64,000 nt of DNA from Luteolibacter yonseiensis. Its GTDB lineage: Bacteria; Verrucomicrobiota; Verrucomicrobiia; Verrucomicrobiales; Akkermansiaceae. Of this stretch, positions 45,201 through 52,854 are shown piece by piece; the stretch's first letter is position 1; each line of letters begins with the position of its first letter. A program made the position numbers and the translations under genes. The notes beneath the pieces were generated by a model, which did no database searches, was not told the DNA's origin, and saw only the letters and a program-made list of their open reading frames with translations. The stretch covers positions 310,001 through 374,000 of the forward strand of contig NZ_JAENIK010000013.1 in NCBI RefSeq assembly GCF_016595465.1, read 5' to 3'.

Positions 45201-46598
45201 TTCCTCGCCCCGCGCCGCACGCATTTCTACACCACCCATTCCAGCAACAATCCGGGCAAGACCCTCGGCATCGGAAACAACAACAAGGCGGGCATTCCGG
45301 ACGCGCAAACCGCATCGCCGGTCATCAACTTCGGCACCGTTGAAGCCCACCCGGCCAACGGAAACCAGAATCAGGAATACATCCAGCTCAGCAACCCGAG
45401 CGCCGCCGCCGCCGACATCAGCGACTGGACGGTGCGCGGCAGCGGTGGCTCGTTCAAAATAAAGGGCGGCACCGTCATTCCCGCCTCAGGATCTCTTTTC
45501 GTGTCCCCGGATGTCGTCTCCTTCCGCGCCCGCACCACCTCACCAAAAGCGAATGAGAACCGCTACGTGGTGGGCCCCTATTCCGGCCACCTCTCGCCCT
45601 ATGGCGAAACCCTCCGCCTGGAGAACGCCAGCGGCCAGACGGTCGCCCAGATCCAGGTCCCCGCCGATCCGAAGGCACCGCCCGTCTCCCTCGCCGTCAC
45701 GGAGATCATGTCGAGCAGCGCCCACACCAATACCAAGCTCAATGGAGATTGGTGGGAACTCACCAATACCGGCACCACCTCCCTCGATCTCACCGGCTTC
45801 TCTTACGACGACAATCATGACCTCGCCGGACAGACTGTTTTCCCCAATTTCATCCTCAAGGCAGGAGAAAGCCTCATCATCCTCAATGAGGACGACGCCG
45901 GGGAAGCCGCTCTCTTCCGCAACACCTGGGGACTGCCGGACACCGTGCGCATTCTGACCCGCGAAGACTTCGGCATCGAGGATCTCGTCGGGCTGGGCGG
46001 AAACGACTCCGTCATCGTCTATCAACCGAACGGCACGCGGGTCGCCAGGGCCGACTATACGGCACACACAGCAGGCAGATCCCGCGCGTGGTTCCGCAAT
46101 GGCACCGCCATTCCCGGCGGCTACAGCCAGCTCCAGAAATATGGTGCGGTGAAATCCGACCAAGCGCCGTCCGACCTCGGTTCACCCGGATTTTCAGCAG
46201 CGGACCCCGCCACCTTCATCCAACCCTACGACATCTGGGCCGCGGCGAACGACCTCTGGCACGCCACGGATACCATGGCCACCGCCGACCCCGACAACGA
46301 CGGGCGCACGAACCGCGAGGAATACATCTTCGGCGGCCATGCCCGCCAGTCGGACGGCCCGCCTCCGCAGGCCATTCTTTCCGTGCCCGATGGATACCAG
46401 TGGACCTTCGTCCTCCGGGCGGACGACCCGTCATTGTCCATCACCCTGGAAGGGTCCGCCGATCTCATCCAGTGGACCACCATCACACCCACACTCGTCG
46501 GGGAAACTCCCCACCCCACGTTGACCGGATACAAGTCGGCCACCTACCTCGTTTCCCGCGACACCGGCACGAAATTCCTGCGGGCACGTGCGGATTAA
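42216..46598 (+). CDS. Secreted LamG / lamin-tail / CotH-type protein
   Basis: This 1460-residue exoprotein has a signal peptide (MFPCRLIFLGCLLSSPLQAG) and a LamG/concanavalin-like domain (about 20-240, WHHIAFTYDG, IDEVALFDHVL). An Ig-like strand region follows, then lamin-tail domain 1 (about 345-470, DTPDWIELLNPGTATVNLAG). The CotH kinase-like domain comes next (about 620-990: NVFIRTKGTTSLNLFKRSHR, WQLAFHTYSADSELIKVLGL, FDLNLSF). Two further lamin-tail domains and a short C-terminal sorting-like region end the protein. CotH proteins can act as protein kinases; here the usual catalytic pattern is only partly visible. Such composites are typical of Verrucomicrobia and Planctomycetes and probably act on extracellular polymers. 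TTG 42207 is an alternative start. Confidence 0.85.
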   Translation: MFPCRLIFLGCLLSSPLQAGLLAHWKLDSTPADEVDSFPATWNAIPGYTPGVAAPSSIAAADLAGNWLGAGTGINFDRGQAFSATAWIKGGTQDSAIIGDMVGDGDSKGWELHVGTTENGGDANSVTVLLVNDHPSIAIQVNASVNVLDGQWHHIAFTYDGSSTAAGVKIHIDGTSVPTTTGIDTLAAGIANNDAAGLNIGTRMDGAGFTFTGSIDEVALFDHVLTAQEVNSVFLTGVESVTFPTITATIPQPGQSVTTLTSADVIFSFPVGGVDAGDLLVNGAPSVTVQATGSKTYRFTFPSPPQGDVNFTWAAGHGIAGLNGTPAQPQGWLARFVPVLPPGQVAIAEFVCKNAGGLEDEDHDTPDWIELLNPGTATVNLAGWALTDDPARPRAWVLPAISLAPGSRKIVFASGKNRRPLTGSLHADFKLADDGGYLALSDPSGSLVHVYDSYPRQEGNVSFGLHSSGKPADGRAAWRYMSPTPNAGANGTTYSGAVISEMKSTPANPVAGQAITVTIRTSPEAVLNAPPRLYHRVMHGAENFVNFADDGLHGDGAAGDLVWGATIPAGATAGQMVRWRAMLTSGSIVSRWPVNGVSNALLPIYEGTVIGGNTASQVLPVYQIFVDGYQFPTGTNQTGIDSTSGGRGAFYGNGKLYDNVFIRTKGTTSLNLFKRSHRVDFNPGRDFEWSPDHDPQRELNLNSEYNDPSYLRQNQQHWMHRDSGNAGAPHFPVRLLMNGANWQLAFHTYSADSELIKVLGLDPRGALYKQVGTLSTGAGGEKKSRKWEGTQDFTNFKNGIASSRTPAEKLLYLHDNTNLPAVINYLAVTRLAQEGDDVWANMVIYRDSDGTGEWRPIPFDLNLSFGQLFYGFGPPYNTTIQATNDANKSHPLYGSSACLSNTGSVGEWNRLYDAVIQNPLTRSMLLRRIRTLMDRYLSESAATSPLEANFDTLGALIRKDADIDRARWGLPPNALAYGLGPGITPEQGLATLKSAFLAPRRTHFYTTHSSNNPGKTLGIGNNNKAGIPDAQTASPVINFGTVEAHPANGNQNQEYIQLSNPSAAAADISDWTVRGSGGSFKIKGGTVIPASGSLFVSPDVVSFRARTTSPKANENRYVVGPYSGHLSPYGETLRLENASGQTVAQIQVPADPKAPPVSLAVTEIMSSSAHTNTKLNGDWWELTNTGTTSLDLTGFSYDDNHDLAGQTVFPNFILKAGESLIILNEDDAGEAALFRNTWGLPDTVRILTREDFGIEDLVGLGGNDSVIVYQPNGTRVARADYTAHTAGRSRAWFRNGTAIPGGYSQLQKYGAVKSDQAPSDLGSPGFSAADPATFIQPYDIWAAANDLWHATDTMATADPDNDGRTNREEYIFGGHARQSDGPPPQAILSVPDGYQWTFVLRADDPSLSITLEGSADLIQWTTITPTLVGETPHPTLTGYKSATYLVSRDTGTKFLRARAD

Positions 46599-46712
46599 AA
46601 TCCCGCCTGAGGAGAGCCTCGTCGCAGCCCTTCACCCCTCCCCCCACTTTCAGTAGGCATGGTTCCCGGTGGTTGACGAAAGACCTCCGCATTTCCCAAC
46701 GTTCCGGTTCCG

Positions 46713-47894
46713 ATGAAAACCCGAGCAATCCTTTTTCCCGCAAGCGTGTTGGTGGTGACCATGACTCTGGCCCAGGTGCCGGGGCCCGCGGTGTGGAAAA
46801 AACGGGTCGTGACCCGCGACTTCCTCACCGAGGGCCTCGCGGCGGGAGACATCGACGGCGACAAGATCAAGGACCTCGTCGCCGGTCCGTTCTGGTTCAA
46901 GGGGCCGGATTTCAAGGAAGCCGTCAGATTCCGCAGCGGAGCCGCCCAACCGGTGAAAACCTACCAAGAGGATTCCTTCCTCACCTGGGTGGACGATCTT
47001 GATGGCGACGGAAAAAACGACATCCTCATGGCCAGCCACCCCGGCAAGGACCTCACCCTCTACCTCAATCCCGGTAAAAAGGACGGCGAGTGGCCGAAGC
47101 ACCGCGTCATGACCGAGGCCGCCACCGAGAGCCCGCTCTGGACCGACCTCGACGGCGACAGGAAAAAAGACCTCATCTGCATGCAGGGCGGAAAATTCGG
47201 CTACGCCACCGTGGACTACTCGGACGTGACCAAGCCCTGGGTTTTCACCGCCGTTTCGGAAAAAACGACCGACACCCCCTATGTCCACGGCCTCGGCACC
47301 GGCGATTTGAGCGGCGATGGCAAACCGGACATCATCGCGAAAAACGGCTGGTTCGAACAACCGAAGGCGAAAAGCGGCACGTGGATCTGGCATCCCGAAG
47401 ACTTCGCCGGCCCCGGCGGCGCTCAGATGCTCGTCTTCGACGTGGATGGAGACGGTGACAACGACATCGTCACCAGTATCAACGGACACGGCTACGGCCT
47501 GGCGTGGTTCGCAGCGGAAAAGAAGGCAGGAAAAATCAACTTCACCCGCCACGAAATCCTGTCCGAAGACCCCACGAAAACAGATGCGAATGGACTCCAG
47601 TTCAGCCAGTTGCACGCTCTCGAATCGGGCGACTTCGATGGCGACGGCCGTATCGATTTCACCACCGGCAAGCGTTACTACGCCCACAACGGCGGCGATC
47701 CCGGTGCGGAGGACCCTGCCCTCGCCGTCATTTTTTACAACCGCAAGGACGGCAAAGGCGTCCGCTGGGAATCGGAGATCATCGACCGCGACTCAGGCGT
47801 CGGCTGCCAGGTGCTCGCCGTGGATCTGGATGGCGATGGCAAACTGGAGTTTGCCGCCGGGAACAAGAAGGGCGTGCATGTCATCGGCAGGTGA
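46713..47894 (+). CDS. Secreted FG-GAP/VCBS repeat protein
   Basis: This 393-residue protein has a signal peptide (MKTRAILFPASVLVVTMTLA) and five or more FG-GAP/VCBS repeats with calcium-binding-like loops: AAGDIDGDKIKDLV, VDDLDGDGKNDIL, GDLSGDGKPDII, VFDVDGDGDNDIV and SGDFDGDGRIDF. These form a beta-propeller. There is no catalytic domain. Homologues are abundant in Verrucomicrobia and Planctomycetes and are thought to bind ligands or the surface. It follows the CotH-type gene by 114 bp and may be co-expressed. Confidence 0.88.
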   Translation: MKTRAILFPASVLVVTMTLAQVPGPAVWKKRVVTRDFLTEGLAAGDIDGDKIKDLVAGPFWFKGPDFKEAVRFRSGAAQPVKTYQEDSFLTWVDDLDGDGKNDILMASHPGKDLTLYLNPGKKDGEWPKHRVMTEAATESPLWTDLDGDRKKDLICMQGGKFGYATVDYSDVTKPWVFTAVSEKTTDTPYVHGLGTGDLSGDGKPDIIAKNGWFEQPKAKSGTWIWHPEDFAGPGGAQMLVFDVDGDGDNDIVTSINGHGYGLAWFAAEKKAGKINFTRHEILSEDPTKTDANGLQFSQLHALESGDFDGDGRIDFTTGKRYYAHNGGDPGAEDPALAVIFYNRKDGKGVRWESEIIDRDSGVGCQVLAVDLDGDGKLEFAAGNKKGVHVIGR

Positions 47895-47909
47895 GCATGA
47901 TCCCCTCCA

Positions 47910-48221
47910 ATGAAGGCCACCCTCCCAGCAAACCGGCTTGCGATGAAAGCCATCGTGGGAATTACGACCGCTGCCTGGATCGGGGTGATCACCTGTATCG
48001 CCTTCCGGACAGGTAAAGGAACATTCGGTGGATACCTGCCCGATTGGGTGCCTTTGACAACCATCCTCCTCGGAGGAGGTGGAACCATTTTGACACTCCT
48101 CACCTCGATCCGTATGCTTTTCAACCGTGGAAAGCCGTGCGAGCCGAAGGAGCTGGTCTCCATCTGGTATGGGCTGAGCATTTTGGTCTCATTGGTAATA
48201 ATCTCATTACCAGCCAATTGA
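47910..48221 (+). CDS. Small three-helix membrane protein
   Basis: This 103-residue protein has three hydrophobic segments (AIVGITTAAWIGVITCIAF, PLTTILLGGGGTILTLLTSI, WYGLSILVSLVIISLPAN). No signal-peptidase site or family motif is recognised. It lies 15 bp after the VCBS gene, so it may be in the same unit. ATG 47943 is an alternative start. The role is unknown. Confidence 0.6.
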   Translation: MKATLPANRLAMKAIVGITTAAWIGVITCIAFRTGKGTFGGYLPDWVPLTTILLGGGGTILTLLTSIRMLFNRGKPCEPKELVSIWYGLSILVSLVIISLPAN

Positions 48222-48225
48222 CCCA

Positions 48226-48345
48226 ATGAGTGATGCCATGAGCAAAATCCTGCTTCTTGAGGATATGGAGGAAAGGACCACCGCGTATCAGGACCTTGTA
48301 GAATCAACAACCGCGCGATCCGGAACCGCAGCAGCCACCCCCTAA
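48226..48345 (+). CDS. Short ORF resembling the start of a response-regulator receiver domain
   Basis: The 39-codon ORF encodes MSKILLLEDMEERTTAYQDL after four residues, like the first strand and helix of a REC domain, then ends in a low-complexity Ala/Thr stretch. The phosphoacceptor aspartate is absent. It is probably a remnant or a chance ORF between two membrane-protein genes. Confidence 0.3.
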   Translation: MSDAMSKILLLEDMEERTTAYQDLVESTTARSGTAAATP

Positions 48346-48396
48346 AGAATGAATCTTGATACTTGCGCGGCGGGCTTCGTGACTCCATGGATGGGC

Positions 48397-49164
48397 ATGG
48401 ACCGCTGGTTTCTCATCGCCGCCACCCTGCTCGCCGCCGCGGGCGGGATCTGGGGCATGATTTCCGTGCACCACGGAAAACGCAGCCACTGGACGGTCGT
48501 CTGGATGGCCGCCACCTTCCTGTGCCAGATCGGCTTTCTCGCCGTGCGCGGCGACATGCGCGCCGCCTGCCCGCTGATGGACCGTGGGGAGATCCTTTCG
48601 TTTCTGGCGTGGTCGCTCACACTCTTCTACCTGCTCGTGGGTCCGACCTACCGCATCTCCCTGCTCGGCGTTTTCACCTCCCCGGTGGTCGTCCTCTTCC
48701 AAACGCTGGCACTGGTGCCCGGAATGCTCGCCACGAATCCCGCAAAAATCTCCGGCGTGAACGCCTGGCACGAAACCCATTCGGCCATGTCCGTGCTCGC
48801 CTACGGCGCCCTTGCCCTCGCGGCCGTCGCCGGCGTGATGTTCCTCGTCCTGGACAAGCAACTGAAGGACCACCATCTCAAAAGCGGGCTCTTCCGCAAT
48901 CTCCCCCCCGTCCGGGAACTTCTCATTTCCCTGGAGCGGTTGCTCTGGATCGGTGGCGGCCTGCTGACGGTCGGCATCGTGGCGGGATTCCTCATGCCAC
49001 ACACGGCATCCGCGTTGCCACACCTCATCGCCGCTGTCGCGATATGGACCGCATACGTGGTGCTGCTGGGATTGAAAAAAGTGAGAGGATTGACGGGCCG
49101 GCGCATCTCGCTGTCGGCGGTGGTTTTATTCGTACTGTCGCTGGCGGTTTTCGCGTTCATCTGA
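48397..49164 (+). CDS. CcsA/HemX-like cytochrome c assembly membrane protein
   Basis: This protein of about 255 residues has eight hydrophobic segments. The conserved region WHETHSAMSVLAYGALALAA holds the histidine typical of the CcsA/HemX haem-handling family. The tryptophan-rich WWD loop of true CcsA is not clear, so HemX-like is the better label. It overlaps hemA by one base (TGATG), matching the hemX-hemA order of many bacteria, and may tune glutamyl-tRNA reductase or carry haem. The start is uncertain: ATG 48397 (MDRWFLIAAT) is chosen; the ORF is open from 48349. Confidence 0.85.
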   Translation: MDRWFLIAATLLAAAGGIWGMISVHHGKRSHWTVVWMAATFLCQIGFLAVRGDMRAACPLMDRGEILSFLAWSLTLFYLLVGPTYRISLLGVFTSPVVVLFQTLALVPGMLATNPAKISGVNAWHETHSAMSVLAYGALALAAVAGVMFLVLDKQLKDHHLKSGLFRNLPPVRELLISLERLLWIGGGLLTVGIVAGFLMPHTASALPHLIAAVAIWTAYVVLLGLKKVRGLTGRRISLSAVVLFVLSLAVFAFI

Positions 49165-50174
49165 TGGAACTTTTCTGCCTCGGCCTCAACCACCGCACGG
49201 CCCCCGTGGAAGTGCGGGAGAAGTTCGCCGTGGGAACGAACAAGCTCGGCACCGCGTCGATGGAGCTGGTCTCACTCGCCGATGCCACCGAAGGCGTCGT
49301 CATCTCGACCTGCAACCGCACCGAGTTCTACCTCGCCGCCGAGGATGCCAAGGACGCCTTGGGAAAAATCGAAACCCGCCTCGCCCAAAAGGTCGATGTG
49401 GACTCCAGCGTGACCGATCATTTCTACCGGATGGAGAAAATCGAAGCCGCCAGACATCTTTGCCGGGTCGTCAGCGGACTGGATTCGATGATGCTCGGAG
49501 AAACGGAAATATTCGGCCAAGTCAAACAAGCTTATGGCTCAGCACTGGAAGCAGGAGCTACCGGAGGTATTCTAAACAAGCTTTTCCAACGGGCATTCAG
49601 CGTCGGCAAGAAGGTCCGCACGGAGACCAGCATCCAAGAGGGTTCAACGTCCGTTGGAAACGTGGCGGTGGATCTGGCGGAGAAGATCTTCGGCCACCTG
49701 AAGAACAGCGAGGTCATGATCCTGGGTGCCGGCGAGATGAGCCGCATCACCGCCCAGAGTCTCGTGTCCCGGGGAGCGAAGTCCATTTTCGTGACCAATC
49801 GATCATTTGAAAGGGCACAGGAACTCGCCAACGAAATGGGTGGCAGCGCCCTCCGCTTCGACGATTGGCAGAGTGCCCTCGCCCGGGTGGACGTCGTCAT
49901 CTCCTCCACCGGCGCACCCCACGCCATCGTCCAGCGCGCCGATGTGGAGAAAGCCCGCCGCGCCCGGAAATACCGCCCGCTCTTCTTCATCGACATCGCG
50001 GTCCCCCGCGACATCGACCCTGCCGTCGGCGAGATCGAGGAAGTGTATCTCTACGACATCGACACCCTCGAGCAGCTCGCGGAAGAAGCCCGCGGCCGCC
50101 GCCAGCGCCAGATCGAGCAGTGCGAACAGATCATCGACCTGGAACTGGCGAAGCTGAACCTGCCGGGGACGTGA
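49164..50174 (+). CDS. hemA: Glutamyl-tRNA reductase, short form lacking the dimerisation domain
   Basis: This 336-residue GluTR catalyses NADPH-dependent reduction of glutamyl-tRNA to glutamate-1-semialdehyde, the first committed step of C5-pathway tetrapyrrole synthesis. The catalytic domain opens MELFCLGLNHRTAPVEVREK and has nucleophile Cys50 in STCNRTE. SGLDSMMLGETEIFGQVKQA and the NADPH domain VMILGAGEMSR follow. The protein ends after EEARGRRQRQIEQCEQIIDL, so the roughly 80-residue C-terminal dimerisation domain of E. coli-type GluTR (about 420 residues) is missing. Short GluTRs are also found in chlamydiae, so this looks like a lineage form. It is translationally coupled to the HemX-like gene by a 1-base overlap. 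Confidence 0.95.
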   Translation: MELFCLGLNHRTAPVEVREKFAVGTNKLGTASMELVSLADATEGVVISTCNRTEFYLAAEDAKDALGKIETRLAQKVDVDSSVTDHFYRMEKIEAARHLCRVVSGLDSMMLGETEIFGQVKQAYGSALEAGATGGILNKLFQRAFSVGKKVRTETSIQEGSTSVGNVAVDLAEKIFGHLKNSEVMILGAGEMSRITAQSLVSRGAKSIFVTNRSFERAQELANEMGGSALRFDDWQSALARVDVVISSTGAPHAIVQRADVEKARRARKYRPLFFIDIAVPRDIDPAVGEIEEVYLYDIDTLEQLAEEARGRRQRQIEQCEQIIDLELAKLNLPGT

Positions 50175-50201
50175 GTCCGGAGCACCATTCCTCACTCCGG
50201 C

Positions 50202-50642
50202 TCATTCCGCTTCCGAGGAAAAAACAATCGCATCAGTATCGAACGCGACCCGCACGCCTGCGGCTTGTGCGATACGCTCACAAACCCGATCCAACCTCAC
50301 CGACTTCAATTTAAGATCAACGGGTCTGGCAAGGCGCTTCGGATCCACAACGACGAAATTAAGCCGGAAAGGCGGTGGCAGTCCATCAACCTCCACTCCT
50401 GTTCTCGACTTGCTTCGCAGGTAATCCACCGCTTCCGGGAGCGGAACAGCTTCCATATCGATCTGTGAAATCACTAGATTTTCAGCAAACCCGCGCGTGA
50501 GCGACGGTTCCAAATCCTCAGACCGGACGGATTCCCCATTGGGTAGGCTGGCCCGCATGATCAGCATACCCGTCACAGCACCAACCATGAAGGAACAGAT
50601 CATCGCAATCATCCCGCTTTTTCCAAATGGATTTTGTCGCAT
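50202..50642 (-). CDS. Membrane-anchored STN/secretin-like domain protein
   Basis: This 146-residue protein has an N-terminal membrane helix (MIAMICSFMVGAVTGMLIM) and a C-terminal part with the alternating pattern of the secretin/TonB short N-terminal domain (LPEAVDYLRSKSRTG, LKLKSVRLDRVCERIAQAAG, RVAFDTDAIVF). Small anchored proteins of this type are common in Verrucomicrobia; the function is unknown. The start is ATG 50642. It lies opposite to and between hemA and hemC. Confidence 0.65.
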   Translation of the reverse strand: MRQNPFGKSGMIAMICSFMVGAVTGMLIMRASLPNGESVRSEDLEPSLTRGFAENLVISQIDMEAVPLPEAVDYLRSKSRTGVEVDGLPPPFRLNFVVVDPKRLARPVDLKLKSVRLDRVCERIAQAAGVRVAFDTDAIVFSSEAE

Positions 50643-51151
50643 ATTTGAAACGCTAGTGGGCTGAATTCCGTTTTCAAGTTTCAGGACGGAAATTCCAGCC
50701 AACCAGCGATGACACGCGCAAGAAGATTGACTCGGCCATAGGCCTGATCTGCTTTTTCCTGATTGCGATCATCCAATCTCCCCACTCTGTTTCAGCGCCC
50801 TAAGAAAGTGAAGCAACTCATCGCACGCCTTAAATACCTTCTCACCGGCAAGACCAATCCGATGAATCTGCTCAACGGAGTCTACCTCCAAAACCTCCCG
50901 AAGCGTCTCACGGTCTCAACAGGCATGCTGAAGTCACACGATCTGGCGTATGAAGCCGGAGATCTGGTTGCGAAACTTTTCCAAAATGAAGGTGACAGTG
51001 ATTTCATGTTCGCCCGGAAGCTGCGGGCTCTTCCAAGGCATTGGGGGACTCGTCCGCGGTCACCGCCAGCGCATGGATTTTGGCAATCATGCCAGTTATG
51101 TTCGACCTGGGTTCATGCGAACAAATCTTGGACTTGCACCGACTGCCCAAC
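50643..51151. other. Gap within the hem region, no gene assigned
   Basis: The longest plus-strand frame (50763-51188, 141 codons) has irregular composition and overlaps the toxin gene end antisense, so it is not called. A second frame (50950-51207) is equally unconvincing. No RNA gene or repeat was recognised. The region may be decayed coding DNA left by the insertion that brought in the toxin-antitoxin pair. Confidence 0.4.
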
Positions 51152-51445
51152 TCAAAGTCGGCGAACACCGTATTTCGGATTCTGGTGATGATGCCTTACC
51201 GCCGTGATGCGAACGGATTCATCGAACACCCGGAAGAGGAAATGGTAGGGAAACATCTTTAAATTGCTTCTCCGGCGTCCACTTTGATCAAAATGATGCC
51301 TCATCGGATGCTGTTGGGCGTATTTCAGAGCCTCTCCCAGTTCCGCCCAGAATTCATCAGCCAGTTTGGCAGAGATTCCCTCGTAATACGCTAAAATCTC
51401 CCGGACTTCCGAAGGAACCTTCGGATGGTAGGCAAGGGTTCTCAT
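51152..51445 (-). CDS. RelE/ParE-family toxin
   Basis: This 97-residue toxin of the type II RelE/ParE superfamily reads LAYHPKVPSEVREILAYYEG at the N-terminus and has PYHFLFRVFDESVRITAVRH near the end, the typical final strands of the fold. The C-terminal HHHQNPKYGVRRL supplies basic residues. By family it acts either on ribosome-bound mRNA or on gyrase; sequence alone does not decide. It overlaps the antitoxin stop by 4 bp (ATGA). Confidence 0.88.
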   Translation of the reverse strand: MRTLAYHPKVPSEVREILAYYEGISAKLADEFWAELGEALKYAQQHPMRHHFDQSGRRRSNLKMFPYHFLFRVFDESVRITAVRHHHQNPKYGVRRL

Positions 51446-51651
51446 CTGCGACCCACCGCCGATAAAAATTGATCATGACTGAGGGTTGTCACCCTGCCGG
51501 AATCCATTTCAACCTCCCGCCGATCCACTTCGTCGTCATCCGGTCCCAATGGGGCGGATGAGAATGAAGCCAACAGGTGTGCGACCAAGCCCGCCTGCTC
51601 TTCTGCGGAAAGTTCGTCCGCCGCCTTTTTCACCTCCACCAGAGTCGCCAT
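51442..51651 (-). CDS. Addiction-module antitoxin
   Basis: This 69-residue antitoxin begins MATLVEVKKAADELSAEEQA, followed by GLVAHLLASF, as in the addiction-module component family paired with RelE/ParE toxins. The N-terminal helices are followed by an acidic C-terminal segment (GPDDDEVDRREVEMDSG) that should wrap the toxin. It precedes and overlaps the toxin gene. The start ATG 51651 was chosen over a much longer antisense ORF through hemC. Confidence 0.85.
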   Translation of the reverse strand: MATLVEVKKAADELSAEEQAGLVAHLLASFSSAPLGPDDDEVDRREVEMDSGRVTTLSHDQFLSAVGRR

Positions 51652-51894
51652 GGGGTGAAACTTACGTGGTTGCTTGTGTTTTTCAATTTCAAAGAAAATG
51701 CAGGAAGCGGTGTCAAAAAATGCCCCGGAGCGAGCCGAGGGGGACACTTCTTTAAACGATCCCCATTTCCAATCCTGGTAGATTTCATCGATCATCACAA
51801 TCAGAGGCCATCCCTCCACCCGCCGAATCAAATCTTGGGCTTGCGCGACCCGCCCGGCGTGGCCATGGAGAGGCCGCAACTGCGATATTTCCAC

Positions 51895-52854
51895 ATGTCT
51901 GACGCATCCCTCACACCCATCATCGTCGGTACGCGCGGCAGCGAGCTGGCACTTGTGCAGGCCACCGCCACGGAAGCGGCGCTGGCGGCGGCGTTTCCCG
52001 GGCTGGCCATCACCCGGAAGGTCATCAAGACCACGGGCGACCGCCGCACGGATGTCTCGCTGGCGGATGTCGCCAAGGCGGAGGGCACCTTCGACAAGGG
52101 CGTATTCATCAAGGAGATCGAGGAAGCCTTGGACGCCGGGGAGATCGACATCGCCGTGCACAGCCTCAAGGACCTGCCGACGGTTTTGGAAAAACGCTAC
52201 ACGCTCGCCGCCGTGCTGGAGCGCGCCCCGGTGCGGGACGTGCTCGTCATGCGCGAACCGGGCGGACTGGCAGCGTTGCCCGTCGGTGCCAAGGTCGGCA
52301 CCAGCAGCGTGCGGCGCGCGCGGCAGATCGAGTGGCTGCGGCCGGACGTCACCGTCAGCGACCTGCGCGGCAACGTCCCCACCCGCCTGCGGAAACTTGC
52401 GGAGGAAGGAACGTATGACGCCATCCTGCTCGCCGAGGCGGGGCTGGTGCGGCTGGATTTCATCCCACGGGAAGCGCTTGGAAATGGAGCGGAATCCGTG
52501 AACGGCATGCCCGGACTTTTCGTGACACGTCTGGAGGAAAGCGAGTTCTTCCCCGCCGCAGGCCAGGGAGCCATCGGTCTGGAAGTCCGGGCGGGCGATG
52601 CTCCCAGCCAGGTGCGCGCCGAATCCATCGGCCACCGCGACTCGTGGCTCCGCATCACCGCCGAGCGGGAATTCCTGCGGTTGCTGGACGGCGGCTGCCA
52701 CACGCCGGTCGGTGTTTACTCATCCATTTCCAACGGAGAGATCTCCCTCAGCGCCCGCGTCTTCCCCGAGGAAGGCGGCACGCCCCGCACCGGCTCCGCC
52801 AGCGGCACGGATCCCATCACCCTCGCACTCGAACTTTTCAACACCCTCTCATGA
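51895..52854 (+). CDS. hemC: Porphobilinogen deaminase (hydroxymethylbilane synthase)
   Basis: This 319-residue enzyme polymerises four porphobilinogen units into hydroxymethylbilane. Motifs are IIVGTRGSELALVQA at the N-terminus, HSLKDLPT in the active site, VGTSSVRRARQIEWLRPDV and GQGAIGLEVR. The dipyrromethane cofactor cysteine lies in LLDGGCHTPVGVY. The start is ATG 51895. It overlaps the CobA-HemD fusion by 4 bp (ATGA). The upstream 243 bp contain no recognised gene and probably the promoter. Confidence 0.96.
   Translation: MSDASLTPIIVGTRGSELALVQATATEAALAAAFPGLAITRKVIKTTGDRRTDVSLADVAKAEGTFDKGVFIKEIEEALDAGEIDIAVHSLKDLPTVLEKRYTLAAVLERAPVRDVLVMREPGGLAALPVGAKVGTSSVRRARQIEWLRPDVTVSDLRGNVPTRLRKLAEEGTYDAILLAEAGLVRLDFIPREALGNGAESVNGMPGLFVTRLEESEFFPAAGQGAIGLEVRAGDAPSQVRAESIGHRDSWLRITAEREFLRLLDGGCHTPVGVYSSISNGEISLSARVFPEEGGTPRTGSASGTDPITLALELFNTLS

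Noticed and set aside
48363..49163. Plus-strand frame fused in front of hemA
   Set aside because: It is a shadow of the HemX-like gene in another frame. HemA begins MELFCLGLNHRTAP at 49164.
51652..52701. Minus-strand ORF extending the antitoxin to about 420 residues
   Set aside because: It is antisense to hemC with Gly/Arg/Asp-rich shadow composition. The antitoxin start at 51651 gives a normal length.
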